From: UBA6522 sp965204155 | Lineage (GTDB): Bacteria; Pseudomonadota; Gammaproteobacteria; Steroidobacterales; Rariloculaceae | Length of the DNA stretch: 64,000 bases | Assembly: GCA_965204155.1 (NCBI GenBank) | Contig: OZ241971.1 | Span: 3,472,001-3,536,000 of the forward strand | Direction: 5' to 3' | Shown: in pieces, positions 56,059-64,000 of the stretch | Numbering within the stretch: the stretch's first letter is position 1 | How the letters are laid out: the number at the start of each line of letters is the position of its first letter | Program-made: the position numbers and the translations under genes | Notes under the pieces: generated by a model | Databases searched by the model: none | Told to the model about the DNA's origin: nothing | The model's input: only the letters and a program-made list of their open reading frames with translations

Positions 56059-56535
56059 TCAGGCGTGCTCGTCGACGACGCAGGTGCCGCACATCCCCTT
56101 GACCTCGACTACCGCGTTGTCCGGCCGGAATCCGCGCTCGTTCGCGATCTGGGCGAGCAGCGTCTCGACCCCGCTGGACTCCACTTCATCCACCTGGCCG
56201 CAGGAGTCGCAAAGCAGGAACTGGCTCTCGTGAGCATGGTCGGGATGGTCGCACGCAAAATAGGTCTTGACGGATTGCAGCCGGTGAACGAGCCCGGTTC
56301 GCATGAGAAAGTCCAGGTGACGATAAACGGTCAGCGGCGCGACCTTGCGTTTCTGCCGCTGTTCCAGCAGCGCAATAAGTTCGTAGGCCGATAGCGGCCG
56401 GCCGCAGGCCCGCATTTCCGCGTAGACCGCCAATCGGGCCGGGGTCAGCCGCGCGCCCTTCTCCGCGCAGCGCCGTTCGGCGAGATTTCGCCATTTCGCC
56501 GCGAGCGGCGCCGCTCTCGCCGACCGTCTATCCAA
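56059..56535 (-). CDS. zur: Zinc uptake regulator, Fur family
   Basis: 158-residue Fur/Zur repressor. Winged-helix region RLTPARLAVYAEMRACGRPL and VAPLTVYRHLDFLMRTGLVH. Metal-site region: CDHPDHAHESQFLLCDSCGQ, then C-terminal CGTCVV. The two CxxC motifs form the structural zinc site and the His cluster the sensory site. Context with CobW, ZnuD and Zur-box palindromes favours Zur over Fur. Convergent with the DUF1826 gene; MerC-like gene follows upstream on the same strand. Confidence 0.87.
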   Translation of the reverse strand: MDRRSARAAPLAAKWRNLAERRCAEKGARLTPARLAVYAEMRACGRPLSAYELIALLEQRQKRKVAPLTVYRHLDFLMRTGLVHRLQSVKTYFACDHPDHAHESQFLLCDSCGQVDEVESSGVETLLAQIANERGFRPDNAVVEVKGMCGTCVVDEHA

Positions 56536-56582
56536 ATCGAAGTACCCTCGGGAGTTCGCTGATCACTCCCGGCAGCCTACAA

Positions 56583-57017
56583 TCAAGGTTCAGCGGATTC
56601 AACGGGTAGTCGGTGGGCGCCACCCCTGCCACATCGTCGCATCCAGTGCCAAATGTGGGCGGAACCCAGGAGCACGCCGCCGGCAACGGTGATCGGCTCC
56701 TCGTACGGCGCCAACGTTTCCATGAACGCGGCCAGCAACAGCAGCCCGAGGCCAACCAGTGCCGCGCTGACAAACAGCCTGTTGCCGCTTAGCGGCCGTG
56801 TCTTCCAGATTACCCGAAGGCTCACGGGAACCGCAGCGACCACCAGGAGTCGATGCACAAGCTCGTTATCCGCAGCCTGGGCAACCGTCGGCATCAGCGC
56901 TACCAGTACGGGCAGGGCGACGCAGTGGAGCACGCACAGCGTCGAGAGCCCGGCCGCGTACAGATCCAGGCGCGCTACCGGACTCCACCGGATACCCTTG
57001 GCGTCAAGCCGGATCAT
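56583..57017 (-). CDS. MerC-domain membrane protein
   Basis: 144 residues with four hydrophobic segments. The first contains STLCVLHCVALPVLVAL, matching the MerC pattern of paired cysteines in a membrane helix, and the last segment is followed by SAHIWHWMRRCGRGGAH. MerC proteins move mercury, but in Zur-regulated contexts they are thought to import or handle other soft metals such as zinc (inference). The start faces a Zur-box-like palindrome at 57057. Confidence 0.8.
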   Translation of the reverse strand: MIRLDAKGIRWSPVARLDLYAAGLSTLCVLHCVALPVLVALMPTVAQAADNELVHRLLVVAAVPVSLRVIWKTRPLSGNRLFVSAALVGLGLLLLAAFMETLAPYEEPITVAGGVLLGSAHIWHWMRRCGRGGAHRLPVESAEP

Positions 57018-57056
57018 GGGAATCGCCCGCCATGAGTCGTTTCCTTCCCCAAAAAG

Positions 57057-57074
57057 GATATGTTATAACACACC
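57057..57074. promoter_or_regulatory. Zur-box-like palindrome, divergent
   Basis: GATATGTTATAACACACC contains the perfect 10-bp palindrome TGTTATAACA. It lies between the divergent MerC-like gene and the znuD-linked gene, so one operator could control both. Confidence 0.62.
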
Positions 57075-57112
57075 TCTTCGCTCGTCGTAGCGGTGCCTTG
57101 CACTTGAGTTCC

Positions 57113-57439
57113 ATGTCCGCGTCCCAAATCTCCAATGCCGAGACAATGACGAGCGTGCCACGCAGACTGCGTCGCGCGCTGCGGCGATGGGTGCTGCTTG
57201 CCGCGTTGGTGCTGTGCGCCGGGCAATCGGTCGCCGATGCGCACCTGCACTACCAGGAAAATGAAGAGGAGGTCTGCACGCTCTGTGCGATCTCCGATCC
57301 GGACCACGTTCCGGGGGTCGAACGGGTTGACGCCCGACCGTTCGAATGGCGCCTGTTCACCGGCTTGCCGGTGTACTCGGCCACCCTTGCTCCCCGCCCA
57401 TACGAGGTCGTCCGACCCCGCGCACCTCCCGTCTCCTGA
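57113..57439 (+). CDS. Small exported CxxC protein preceding znuD
   Basis: 108 residues (or 97 from the ATG at 57146). Basic N-terminus then a hydrophobic segment WVLLAALVLCAGQSVADAHL (signal peptide or anchor), followed by HLHYQENEEEVCTLCAISDP with His, acidic residues and CxxC. It recalls DUF2946-like small metal-associated proteins. Position between a Zur-box-like site and znuD suggests zinc binding in the periplasm. Low-complexity C-terminus. Family assignment uncertain. Confidence 0.6.
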   Translation: MSASQISNAETMTSVPRRLRRALRRWVLLAALVLCAGQSVADAHLHYQENEEEVCTLCAISDPDHVPGVERVDARPFEWRLFTGLPVYSATLAPRPYEVVRPRAPPVS

Positions 57440-57508
57440 CCGCAACCTAGTTGACTCCGCGACTGTCTTCGGGCGTCGCGCGCCTGTTCGGTATTTTGGA
57501 GATGCACA

Positions 57509-59746
57509 ATGAATCGCATGCAACCACTTTCTGCGGCTGTGGCAACTTGCCTGGGCGTGGCCGCGTCCGCTCAAGACGCGCCTGACGGCGAACAGCCGGC
57601 GGAGATCGAGACAATCATCGTAACGGCGCACCCGCTCGCGGGCGGAGGGCTCGCGCAGGCCGCCGACGTGATGGAAGCCAACGAGCTCGAACGCAAGGCA
57701 GTGGACAACATCGGCGCCACCGTGGGCAATGAGCCGGGCATCCACAACAGTTCCTTCGGCGTGGGCGCGGGCCGCCCCGTCATCCACGGCCTCAGCGGCG
57801 CACGCGTGCGCATCATGGAGGACCGGATCGACACGCTTGACGTTTCCGTCAGCAGCGGCGACCACGCGGTTACGGTCGATCCCTTCGTGGCCGACCGCGT
57901 CGAAATACTGAAGGGGTCGGCGACGCTGCTCTACGGCTCCGGCGCCATCGGGGGCGTGGTCGATGTCAAGACGGGACGCATCCCGCAGGAAGTGCCGGAG
58001 CGCGTCCGCGGCGTCATCGACCTGCGCGGCTCCGATAACGTCGACGGCAGGAACGGGGCCCTCCGGTTCGACGGCGGCGGCGGCAACGTGGCATGGCACG
58101 TCGACGCCTTCTCCCGCGAGGCGGGCGACTACGACATCCCCGGGTTTGCCGAGTCTGAGGCCCTGCATGCTCTTGAGGAAGAGGAAGATCACCACGACGA
58201 CGACCACGACGAGGACCATGACGAGGATCACGACGACGAGGATCACGACGAGGAGGACCACGACGAGGAGGATCACGGCGAGGAGGATCACGGCGAGGAA
58301 GAAGCCTATGGGAGCCTGCCCGGCAGCGCCGTCGAGGTCCAGGGCGGTTCCGTCGGCCTCTCCTTCGTCGGCGAGCGCGGTTTCTTCGGCGTCGCCGTCA
58401 GCGGCCTGGACTCCGAGTACGGCATCCCCGGCCACGTCCATGCCCATGGGCACGACGACGACCATGACGACGATCACGATGAGGACCACGACGAGGATCA
58501 CGATGAGGACCACGACGAGGACCACGACGAGGACCACGACGACGACCACGACGACCACGGTGAAGGCGTCGAGGCCCCGCCCGTCCTCATCCTCCAGCAG
58601 ACGCGCATCGACCTGGAGGCTGGCATGGTCGACCCGTTCGGCGGCTTTGAAAACCTGAACCTCCGGCTCGGCATCAACGACTACGAACACGTGGAGAACG
58701 AAGCCGGCGAGGTGGGGGTGGCCTTCACGAACAAGGCCTGGGAAGCGCGCGCCGAACTGACGCACGGTCCGGTCGCCGGTTGGCGCGGCGCCCTGGGCGC
58801 CCAACTGGGCGACCGCGAGTTCTTCGTGGTAGGCGCAGAAGCCTTCACGCCCCCCGTCGACACGTCGTCGACCGGCCTGTTCTGGGTCGGCGAGCGCTCT
58901 CTCGGCGAACTCGGGCTGGAGGCGGGCCTGCGTTTCGACCGGGTCGAGCACACCCCAGAGCACGGTTCCAGCCGCAGCTTCAGCGGCAGCAGCGCTTCGC
59001 TCGGCCTGATCGTGCCGCTCGGCGTGGGTTGGGAGGGCACGCTGCTGGCCGACTACTCATCCCGCGCTCCGGTGGGCGAGGAACTCTTCTCCGACAGCCC
59101 GCACCCCGGCACGGGCCTCTACGAGATCGGGGATCCCGGACTCGAGACGGAGCAGGCCCGCAACCTGGCGGCGACGCTCACCGGCGGTGGCGGCGGATGG
59201 TCCGTGCGGGGAACCTTCTACTACACGGCCTTTGCAGACTTCATCTACCAGGCCGCGACGGGTGAGGAGCGGGACGGCTTCGACGTGCGCCGCTACTCCC
59301 AGGCCGACGCGACGTTGCCGGGCTTCGAGGTGGAAGGCAGCGTAACCGTCGCCGAGTGGGGCGCCGGACGCCTCGAAATCGGGGCTTTCTACGACACGGT
59401 GTCGCCGAAACTCGACATTTCCGGCAACGACAACCTGCCGCTCATTCCGCCCGACCGGATCGGTCTGTCCCTGGAGTTCACGGGCGACCGCCTGCGGGCC
59501 AACGTGGACTACGTGCAGGCTTCCGCCCAGGACGACGTCGCGGAATTCGAGTTGCCGACGGACGGTTATGATGACCTGCGCGCGCGAGTCGCCTGGCGTT
59601 TTCGCCCGGGCGACGCGACGGTCGACCTGTACCTCGCCGGGCGCAACCTCACCGACGACGAGCAGCGGCTGCACACGTCCGTCGTCAAGGACCTGGCGCC
59701 CCAGCCGGGACGCACGATCGAAACGGGAGTGCGGGTTCGCTTCTAG
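57509..59746 (+). CDS. znuD: TonB-dependent zinc receptor ZnuD-like
   Basis: 745-residue outer-membrane receptor. Short signal peptide (ATCLGVAASAQDA), TonB-box region IETIIVTAHPLAG, plug domain with RPVIHGLSGARVRIMEDRID and LLYGSGAIGGVVDV, then a beta barrel ending TGVRVRF with the terminal Phe of outer-membrane proteins. Two extracellular-loop inserts are extremely rich in His, Asp and Glu (about residues 220-265 and 310-350), fitting zinc capture as in ZnuD. Preceded by a GGAG site. Downstream of the small CxxC gene and a Zur-box-like operator. Imports zinc across the outer membrane. Confidence 0.9.
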   Translation: MNRMQPLSAAVATCLGVAASAQDAPDGEQPAEIETIIVTAHPLAGGGLAQAADVMEANELERKAVDNIGATVGNEPGIHNSSFGVGAGRPVIHGLSGARVRIMEDRIDTLDVSVSSGDHAVTVDPFVADRVEILKGSATLLYGSGAIGGVVDVKTGRIPQEVPERVRGVIDLRGSDNVDGRNGALRFDGGGGNVAWHVDAFSREAGDYDIPGFAESEALHALEEEEDHHDDDHDEDHDEDHDDEDHDEEDHDEEDHGEEDHGEEEAYGSLPGSAVEVQGGSVGLSFVGERGFFGVAVSGLDSEYGIPGHVHAHGHDDDHDDDHDEDHDEDHDEDHDEDHDEDHDDDHDDHGEGVEAPPVLILQQTRIDLEAGMVDPFGGFENLNLRLGINDYEHVENEAGEVGVAFTNKAWEARAELTHGPVAGWRGALGAQLGDREFFVVGAEAFTPPVDTSSTGLFWVGERSLGELGLEAGLRFDRVEHTPEHGSSRSFSGSSASLGLIVPLGVGWEGTLLADYSSRAPVGEELFSDSPHPGTGLYEIGDPGLETEQARNLAATLTGGGGGWSVRGTFYYTAFADFIYQAATGEERDGFDVRRYSQADATLPGFEVEGSVTVAEWGAGRLEIGAFYDTVSPKLDISGNDNLPLIPPDRIGLSLEFTGDRLRANVDYVQASAQDDVAEFELPTDGYDDLRARVAWRFRPGDATVDLYLAGRNLTDDEQRLHTSVVKDLAPQPGRTIETGVRVRF

Positions 59747-59766
59747 CGCGTGGCGAAGGCCATCGT

Positions 59767-59901
59767 CTGCGCGTCACCAACAGCCGGTTCGAGTTTGCGA
59801 CCGGCGAGTTGCGCAGCGACTGCCTGTGGATCCAGGCGGGCTCGATCATCGTGATGCTGAGCTCGCTTTACATGCTTGTGGAAAGTTGGGCCCGGGGATA
59901 G
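59767..59901 (+). pseudogene. Deleted copy of the 53707 coiled-coil gene
   Basis: RVTNSRFEFATGELRSDC followed by LWIQAGSIIVMLSSLYMLVE and SWARG mirrors the 3' half of the 53707-54039 gene at both protein and DNA level, but lacks about 60 bp of the middle and has no start codon. It begins right after the znuD stop. Confidence 0.6.
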
Positions 59902-60066
59902 GAAAAACTTATCGAGCCTGAAAGAAAACATTGTTGATATTGGCGAACGGTACCTACTAACTTGGTATCAAGGGTCAGGGAAAACGTCAGGGCTCTGGCG
60001 ACTGGAATTTTCCTGGCTGTTGGGCTGCCGCGTATAGGGAGCGGCCCGTAACGAAGGGGTACTGTC

Positions 60067-60426
60067 TTGAAAGTGTCCAGCCGGGCGCGCGAGGGCGTGA
60101 TGGTTGTGTCCGTATTCGGGCGCGTGCTGCTGCCGCGCACCGACGTGTTCTCCGATTGGATCAGCACCGAGGTCGGCGATCGGTGGGCTGGACCCGTGCT
60201 GCTCGACTGCACGGGCATGACGTACATCAACTCGGCCGGATTGCGGGAAATTCTGACGTTCGCCCGGCGCAGCGCGGAGCAAGGGGGCCGCTTCGCGTTG
60301 TTTGGGCTTACCGAGCCCGTTCGGCGCACGTTCGAGGTGGTTGGGTTCGATCGGATGCTCGACATTTACGAGTCGGCGGATGAAGCCCTCGACGCGATCT
60401 TGCGTTCCGAGCCGCCGGGCGCCTGA
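60067..60426 (+). CDS. STAS-domain anti-sigma factor antagonist-like protein
   Basis: 119 residues. STAS core: VMVVSVFGRVLLPRTDVFSD, then LLDCTGMTYINSAGLREILT with the phosphorylatable Ser in NSAG, then GGRFALFGLTEPVRRTFEVV. Such proteins relay signals by phosphorylation from anti-sigma-type kinases. No partner kinase or phosphatase gene lies adjacent. Start is a TTG at 60067 near a weak ribosome binding site. Could also be a standalone STAS protein. Confidence 0.83.
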   Translation: MKVSSRAREGVMVVSVFGRVLLPRTDVFSDWISTEVGDRWAGPVLLDCTGMTYINSAGLREILTFARRSAEQGGRFALFGLTEPVRRTFEVVGFDRMLDIYESADEALDAILRSEPPGA

Positions 60427-60455
60427 GCGAACACTTTCGCCGAGAGTCCACGGAG

Positions 60456-63059
60456 ATGCACGCCGCTGCCAGCGCGCGAAGATTTGTCCGGATTCCCGCC
60501 CCGGCATCGTGCCTTATTGTCATCGCTGCCATGCCCGCCTGGGGTCAGCAGGACCCTGAGGAGACGAATCCACCGGCACGGCCACCCGTCACCTCGCCTG
60601 GACAGACCGCCGATCCGGCGCTTGAGGTCGAGGAAGAGATCGTGGTCACGGGCAGCCGGTTGCGGCAGCGGTCGGTGACCGACTCGATGGTTCCGATCGA
60701 CGCGGTCGCAGGCGAAGACCTGTCGCGGCAGGGTTCCACCGAACTCGACATGCTGCTGCGCAATGTTGTGCCGTCGTTCAATATCAGCGCCACATCGGGC
60801 GATGCGGCGGTGGTGGTGCGGCCGATCAATCTGCGCGGCCTGGCGCCGGATCATACGCTGGTGCTGATCGACGGCAAGCGCCGTCACCGCGGGGCCGTCA
60901 TCCTGTGGTCGCGCATCGGCGTCTCCCACGGGGCGCAGGGCCCGGACCTGTCGTCCATACCGTCCATTGCGTTGCGCCAGGTGGAGGTTTTGCGCGACGG
61001 CGCCTCGGCGCAGTACGGCTCCGACGCGATCGCCGGTGTCATGAACTTTCTGCTCAAGGACGCGGATTCCGGGGGCGCTCTGGAAATTCGGGCCGGCGCC
61101 TACAGCGCCGGGGACGGAGAATCGGCCACCGTCGCCGGCAACATCGGCCTGCCATGGGGCGACGGGGGGTTCGTGAACCTGAGCATGGAGTACGGCGGCG
61201 CAGAGCCCACCGTCCGGGCGGTACAGCGAGCCGATGCCGCGCTGCTGATTGCCGCGGGCAACACCGACGTCGCCGATCCGGCACAGCGCTGGGGCGCCGC
61301 CAGGGTGGAGGACGACCTGAAGCTCTGGATGAACTTCGGCCGACCCCTGCGCGGCGACACGGACATCTACGGCCACGCGAACTACGCCAGCCGCCGGGTG
61401 GGAAGCCGCAATTTCTTCTTCCGTAACCCGAACACGCGCAGCGCCGTGTTCAGCGCAGACGGCGGTGCGACACTGTTGGTGGGCGATACGCTGGATGCCG
61501 CCGACGGCATCGCCGACGGTTCCGCCGGTTGTCCGACCGTGACCGTGGCGAACGGTTTGCCCGATCCCGGCGCGCTCGGCCAGGTCCGCGCCAACCCGAA
61601 TTGCTTCACGTTTCAGGCGCTCTTTCCGGGCGGTTTCCAGCCGGCCTTCGGCGGCGATCGAAGGGATGCCTCCCTGGTCGGCGGCGTACGCGGCGTCACC
61701 GCTTCCGGAACGTTCTGGGATTTCAGTCTGAGCCTGGGTACCAATGGGATCGACTTTTTCCTGCACGACAGCGTGAATGCGTCCCTGGGCCTGGACACGC
61801 CGACCCTGTTCGATCCGGGCCTGTACCGCCAGCAGGACATCAACGCCAATCTCGATGTTTCCCGGAGCTTCGGCAGCCGCCTCCACGTGGCGGGCGGGCT
61901 CGAATGGCGCAACGAGGGGTTCAGGATCGGGCTGGGAGAGGAGCCGTCATGGCGGATAGGCCCCTATGCGGCCCAGGGTTTCAGCGCCGGTTCCAATGGC
62001 TTTCCCGGGTTCAGCCCGATCGCGGCCGGGGAGTGGAATCGGGCGAACGCCGCGGTGTACGCAGATGTGGAGTACGGGCCCGGGGACGGAACCTGGGGGC
62101 TGGCAGCGGCACTCAGGTTCGAGGACTACGAGGATTTCGGTGCGGCGCTGAACGGCAAGCTGGCAGGGCGGATCGAGGTGTCCGGGAACCTTGCCTTCCG
62201 GGGCAGCATCAGCACCGGCTTCCGCGCGCCGACGCCCGGACAACAGAACGCGTTCAACGTCTCCACGCAGTGGGCGCCGGAACTGATGGACCTGGTCAAT
62301 AACGGCACCATTCCGTCCACTTCCCGGGTCGCCGCGCTGCGCGGCGGCAAGCAACTGGAAGCGGAAAAATCGCTCAATGTGGCCGTCGGCACGGTGCTGG
62401 AGCGGGGTTCCCTGACCCTGACCGCCGACCTGTTCCGCATCGATCTCGAGGACCGGCTTGGGGTGACGCAACTGTTCGCGCTGCGGCCGGCCGAGGTGGA
62501 GCAATTGCTGTTGGAAGGCATCACCAGCGCCGCGAATCTTGCAAACTTCCGCTTCTTTGCGAACGATTTCAAGACCCGCACCCAGGGGCTTGACCTGGTC
62601 GCGGGTTGGCGGCCCGGGGTGTTCGGAGGCCGCACGAGACTGGCGCTTGCGTTCAACCTGACCGAGACCGAGGTGGTGGCATGGAATCCGGAGTTGCTGG
62701 ACAACCGGCGCATCCGGGAGATCGAGGAGGCGCTGCCGGACATCCGCTGGAACGTGAGCATCGATCACGCCGTGGGTCGATTCGACCTTCTTGCTCGGCT
62801 GGGCTACTTCGACAAATGGTACGACGCACGCGACGATTGGACCTATGGTGGCTTCACGCTGGTCGATCTTGAAGCGGCGATGCGGCTGAATGCGTCGAGC
62901 CGCCTGACCGTCGGAGCACGCAACGCACTGAACAATGAACCGGGAAGAAACCCCAATCCGACCGCCATCGGCAATGTCTTCAGTTCGCGCGCACCGTTCG
63001 ACACGAACGGCCTGTACGGTTACGCCCGGCTCGAGTACCGGTGGGGCGCAAACAGGTAG
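60456..63059 (+). CDS. TonB-dependent receptor, substrate unknown
   Basis: 867 residues. N-terminal signal (SCLIVIAAMPAWGQQ), TonB-box-like EEEIVVTGSRLRQR, plug with RPINLRGLAPDHTLVLIDGK and LRDGASAQYGSDAIAGVMNF, and a long beta barrel. No substrate-defining neighbours. The predicted end YARLEYRWGANR lacks the usual terminal aromatic residue. The large plug and barrel resemble the CirA/FepA-like or oligosaccharide-type receptors; the exact class is not determinable here. Confidence 0.83.
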   Translation: MHAAASARRFVRIPAPASCLIVIAAMPAWGQQDPEETNPPARPPVTSPGQTADPALEVEEEIVVTGSRLRQRSVTDSMVPIDAVAGEDLSRQGSTELDMLLRNVVPSFNISATSGDAAVVVRPINLRGLAPDHTLVLIDGKRRHRGAVILWSRIGVSHGAQGPDLSSIPSIALRQVEVLRDGASAQYGSDAIAGVMNFLLKDADSGGALEIRAGAYSAGDGESATVAGNIGLPWGDGGFVNLSMEYGGAEPTVRAVQRADAALLIAAGNTDVADPAQRWGAARVEDDLKLWMNFGRPLRGDTDIYGHANYASRRVGSRNFFFRNPNTRSAVFSADGGATLLVGDTLDAADGIADGSAGCPTVTVANGLPDPGALGQVRANPNCFTFQALFPGGFQPAFGGDRRDASLVGGVRGVTASGTFWDFSLSLGTNGIDFFLHDSVNASLGLDTPTLFDPGLYRQQDINANLDVSRSFGSRLHVAGGLEWRNEGFRIGLGEEPSWRIGPYAAQGFSAGSNGFPGFSPIAAGEWNRANAAVYADVEYGPGDGTWGLAAALRFEDYEDFGAALNGKLAGRIEVSGNLAFRGSISTGFRAPTPGQQNAFNVSTQWAPELMDLVNNGTIPSTSRVAALRGGKQLEAEKSLNVAVGTVLERGSLTLTADLFRIDLEDRLGVTQLFALRPAEVEQLLLEGITSAANLANFRFFANDFKTRTQGLDLVAGWRPGVFGGRTRLALAFNLTETEVVAWNPELLDNRRIREIEEALPDIRWNVSIDHAVGRFDLLARLGYFDKWYDARDDWTYGGFTLVDLEAAMRLNASSRLTVGARNALNNEPGRNPNPTAIGNVFSSRAPFDTNGLYGYARLEYRWGANR

Positions 63060-63142
63060 CGTCAGTCTCCTTGCCAGAAACCCGGATAGGCAGTGGAACC
63101 GAACAACGGCACCATGCGCGGTACCGCACGGCGTGCCGCTAC

Positions 63143-63164
63143 CGCAAATAGCTAACCATTTGCG
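63143..63164. terminator. Hairpin between receptor and peptidase genes
   Basis: CGCAAAT, 8-nt loop, ATTTGCG, in the 172-bp space between the convergent receptor and peptidase genes. No T-run, so only a weak terminator candidate. Confidence 0.35.
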
Positions 63165-63231
63165 ATAGTTGCCGAGCGTCCTGATGCCTGCGACGGCGCC
63201 GTGCCGAACCGGGCCGCGCCGTATCCGGGAT

Positions 63232-64000
63232 TCAGGCGAGTCCGCAGCCTTTCATGGCGGGACGCGTCAGATTTCGGCTCCCGGATTCGGTCACAAGCAC
63301 GTCGTCCTCGACCCGTATCCCCCCGTAAGGCAGCCACCGCGCCACGCGTTCCCAGTCCACTGACCTGCCCGCAGCGCTCTGCCTGAGGTCCTCGAGCAGC
63401 GCGGGGATAAAGTAGAGGCCCGGTTCGATGGTCACCACGAACCCCGGCTCAAGCGTCCGGGTCAGGCGCAGGAACGGATGTTCGGCAGGGGGAGGGCGCT
63501 CGGCTCCGCCGGGCGCCTCCAGGCGGCCACCGGCGTCGTGTACCTGCAAGCCCAGCAGGTGGCCGAGCCCGTGCGGCAGAAAGACTCGCGTGATGCCCCG
63601 TTCGTAGCACTCATCGGCAGAGCAGCGGGCGATTCCATGCGCCACCAGCACCTCGGCCAGCAACCGGTGGGTCCGATCGTTCAGGGAGACATAGTCCGTG
63701 CCCGGGCGTGCTTCCCTGCATAGCTGCTGCTGCATGGCATCGAGGGAGGCGATCAGGTCGGCGAACGGGTCTCCGGGCGACGTCCAGGTTCGGGTGATAT
63801 CCGACGCGTAGCCGTTGAAATCGCCGCCGGCGTCCAGCAGAAACGTGCAGAACCGCGCCGGAGGCTGCCGATCCAGATTCTGGTAGTGAAGGATCCCGGC
63901 GTGTTCGTTCAGGGCCACGATGTTCTGGTAGGGCAGCGCCGACTCGCGTTGCCCCGAGGCGCGGCAGTAGATTTGGTTGAGCTCGAACTCCGATGGCGCT
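63232..64000 (-). CDS. pepQ: Xaa-Pro dipeptidase/aminopeptidase, 5' end outside window
   Basis: Metallopeptidase (M24 family) cleaving Xaa-Pro dipeptides. Coding continues beyond position 64000. Metal ligands: LLDAGGDFNGYASDITRTW (two Asp), FLPHGLGHLLGLQVHD (His), FVVTIEPGLYFIP (Glu), and IRVEDDVLVTESG (Glu). The C-terminal domain is complete; the N-terminal creatinase-like domain is largely outside. Closely resembles PepQ, though other M24 prolidases are possible. Confidence 0.85.
   Translation of the reverse strand, partial: APSEFELNQIYCRASGQRESALPYQNIVALNEHAGILHYQNLDRQPPARFCTFLLDAGGDFNGYASDITRTWTSPGDPFADLIASLDAMQQQLCREARPGTDYVSLNDRTHRLLAEVLVAHGIARCSADECYERGITRVFLPHGLGHLLGLQVHDAGGRLEAPGGAERPPPAEHPFLRLTRTLEPGFVVTIEPGLYFIPALLEDLRQSAAGRSVDWERVARWLPYGGIRVEDDVLVTESGSRNLTRPAMKGCGLA

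Noticed and set aside
58186..58560. Repeats of GACCACGACGAG type as possible CRISPR or regulatory array
   Set aside because: They are codon repeats encoding the His/Asp loops of ZnuD, with no conserved spacers.
57014..58963. 649-codon minus-strand frame with long VVVVV stretches across znuD
   Set aside because: Valine runs are the antisense of the His/Asp repeat codons in znuD loops.

Overview
The window looks like a chromosomal segment of a high-GC gammaproteobacterium. The evidence is the conserved housekeeping order ispB / rplU-rpmA-obgE / rpsT / murJ-ribF-ileS-lspA, a complete minor-pilin set fimT-pilV-pilW-pilX-pilY1-pilE, and a Zur-type zinc locus with a ZnuD-like TonB receptor. I cannot assign a genus from sequence alone.

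Layout. 1-13.8 kb is core: ispB (running off the left edge), a MATE exporter, the ribosomal/GTPase block, rpsT (minus strand), lipid II flippase murJ, ribF, ileS and lspA. It ends in an apparently co-transcribed four-gene unit of two DUF1538 membrane proteins, a P-II-like protein and a CBS-domain protein. 13.8-20.7 kb (minus strand) holds a solitary HigA-type antitoxin with a vestige of its toxin, then the type IV pilus minor-pilin operon. At 20.96 kb is tRNA-Thr(CGT).

21.0-52.95 kb is an integrative genomic island of about 31.9 kb. A tyrosine integrase sits beside the tRNA. A 14-bp copy of the tRNA 3' end at 52933-52946 marks the far end, and a 20-bp repeat (19/20) lies near both ends. The cargo is mostly anti-phage-like. 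Module A (plus strand, 26.5-40.9 kb) is a sacsin-like GHKL ATPase, an SNF2 helicase with a DUF3883-type tail, a DUF1156 DNA methyltransferase interrupted at a G9 run, and a DUF499 ATPase with a Swt1/HEPN-like N-terminus. Module B (minus strand, 52.7-45.1 kb) is a DNA methyltransferase, a SIR2-like protein, a DUF262 protein and a 1241-residue protein ending in a PD-(D/E)XK-like nuclease motif. Module B is my best candidate for an undescribed defence system. An intact IS66 element sits near the integrase. Between the modules is a decayed stretch with an AlpA-like regulator, broken genes and a cluster of palindromes.

53-64 kb returns to core-like sequence: a DUF924 protein, then a zinc-homeostasis locus (CobW GTPase, DUF1826, Zur, MerC-like, a small CxxC protein and ZnuD with His/Asp-rich loops) with two Zur-box-like palindromes. 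After it come a STAS protein, a second TonB-dependent receptor and a Xaa-Pro peptidase running off the right edge. No rRNA or CRISPR array was seen.
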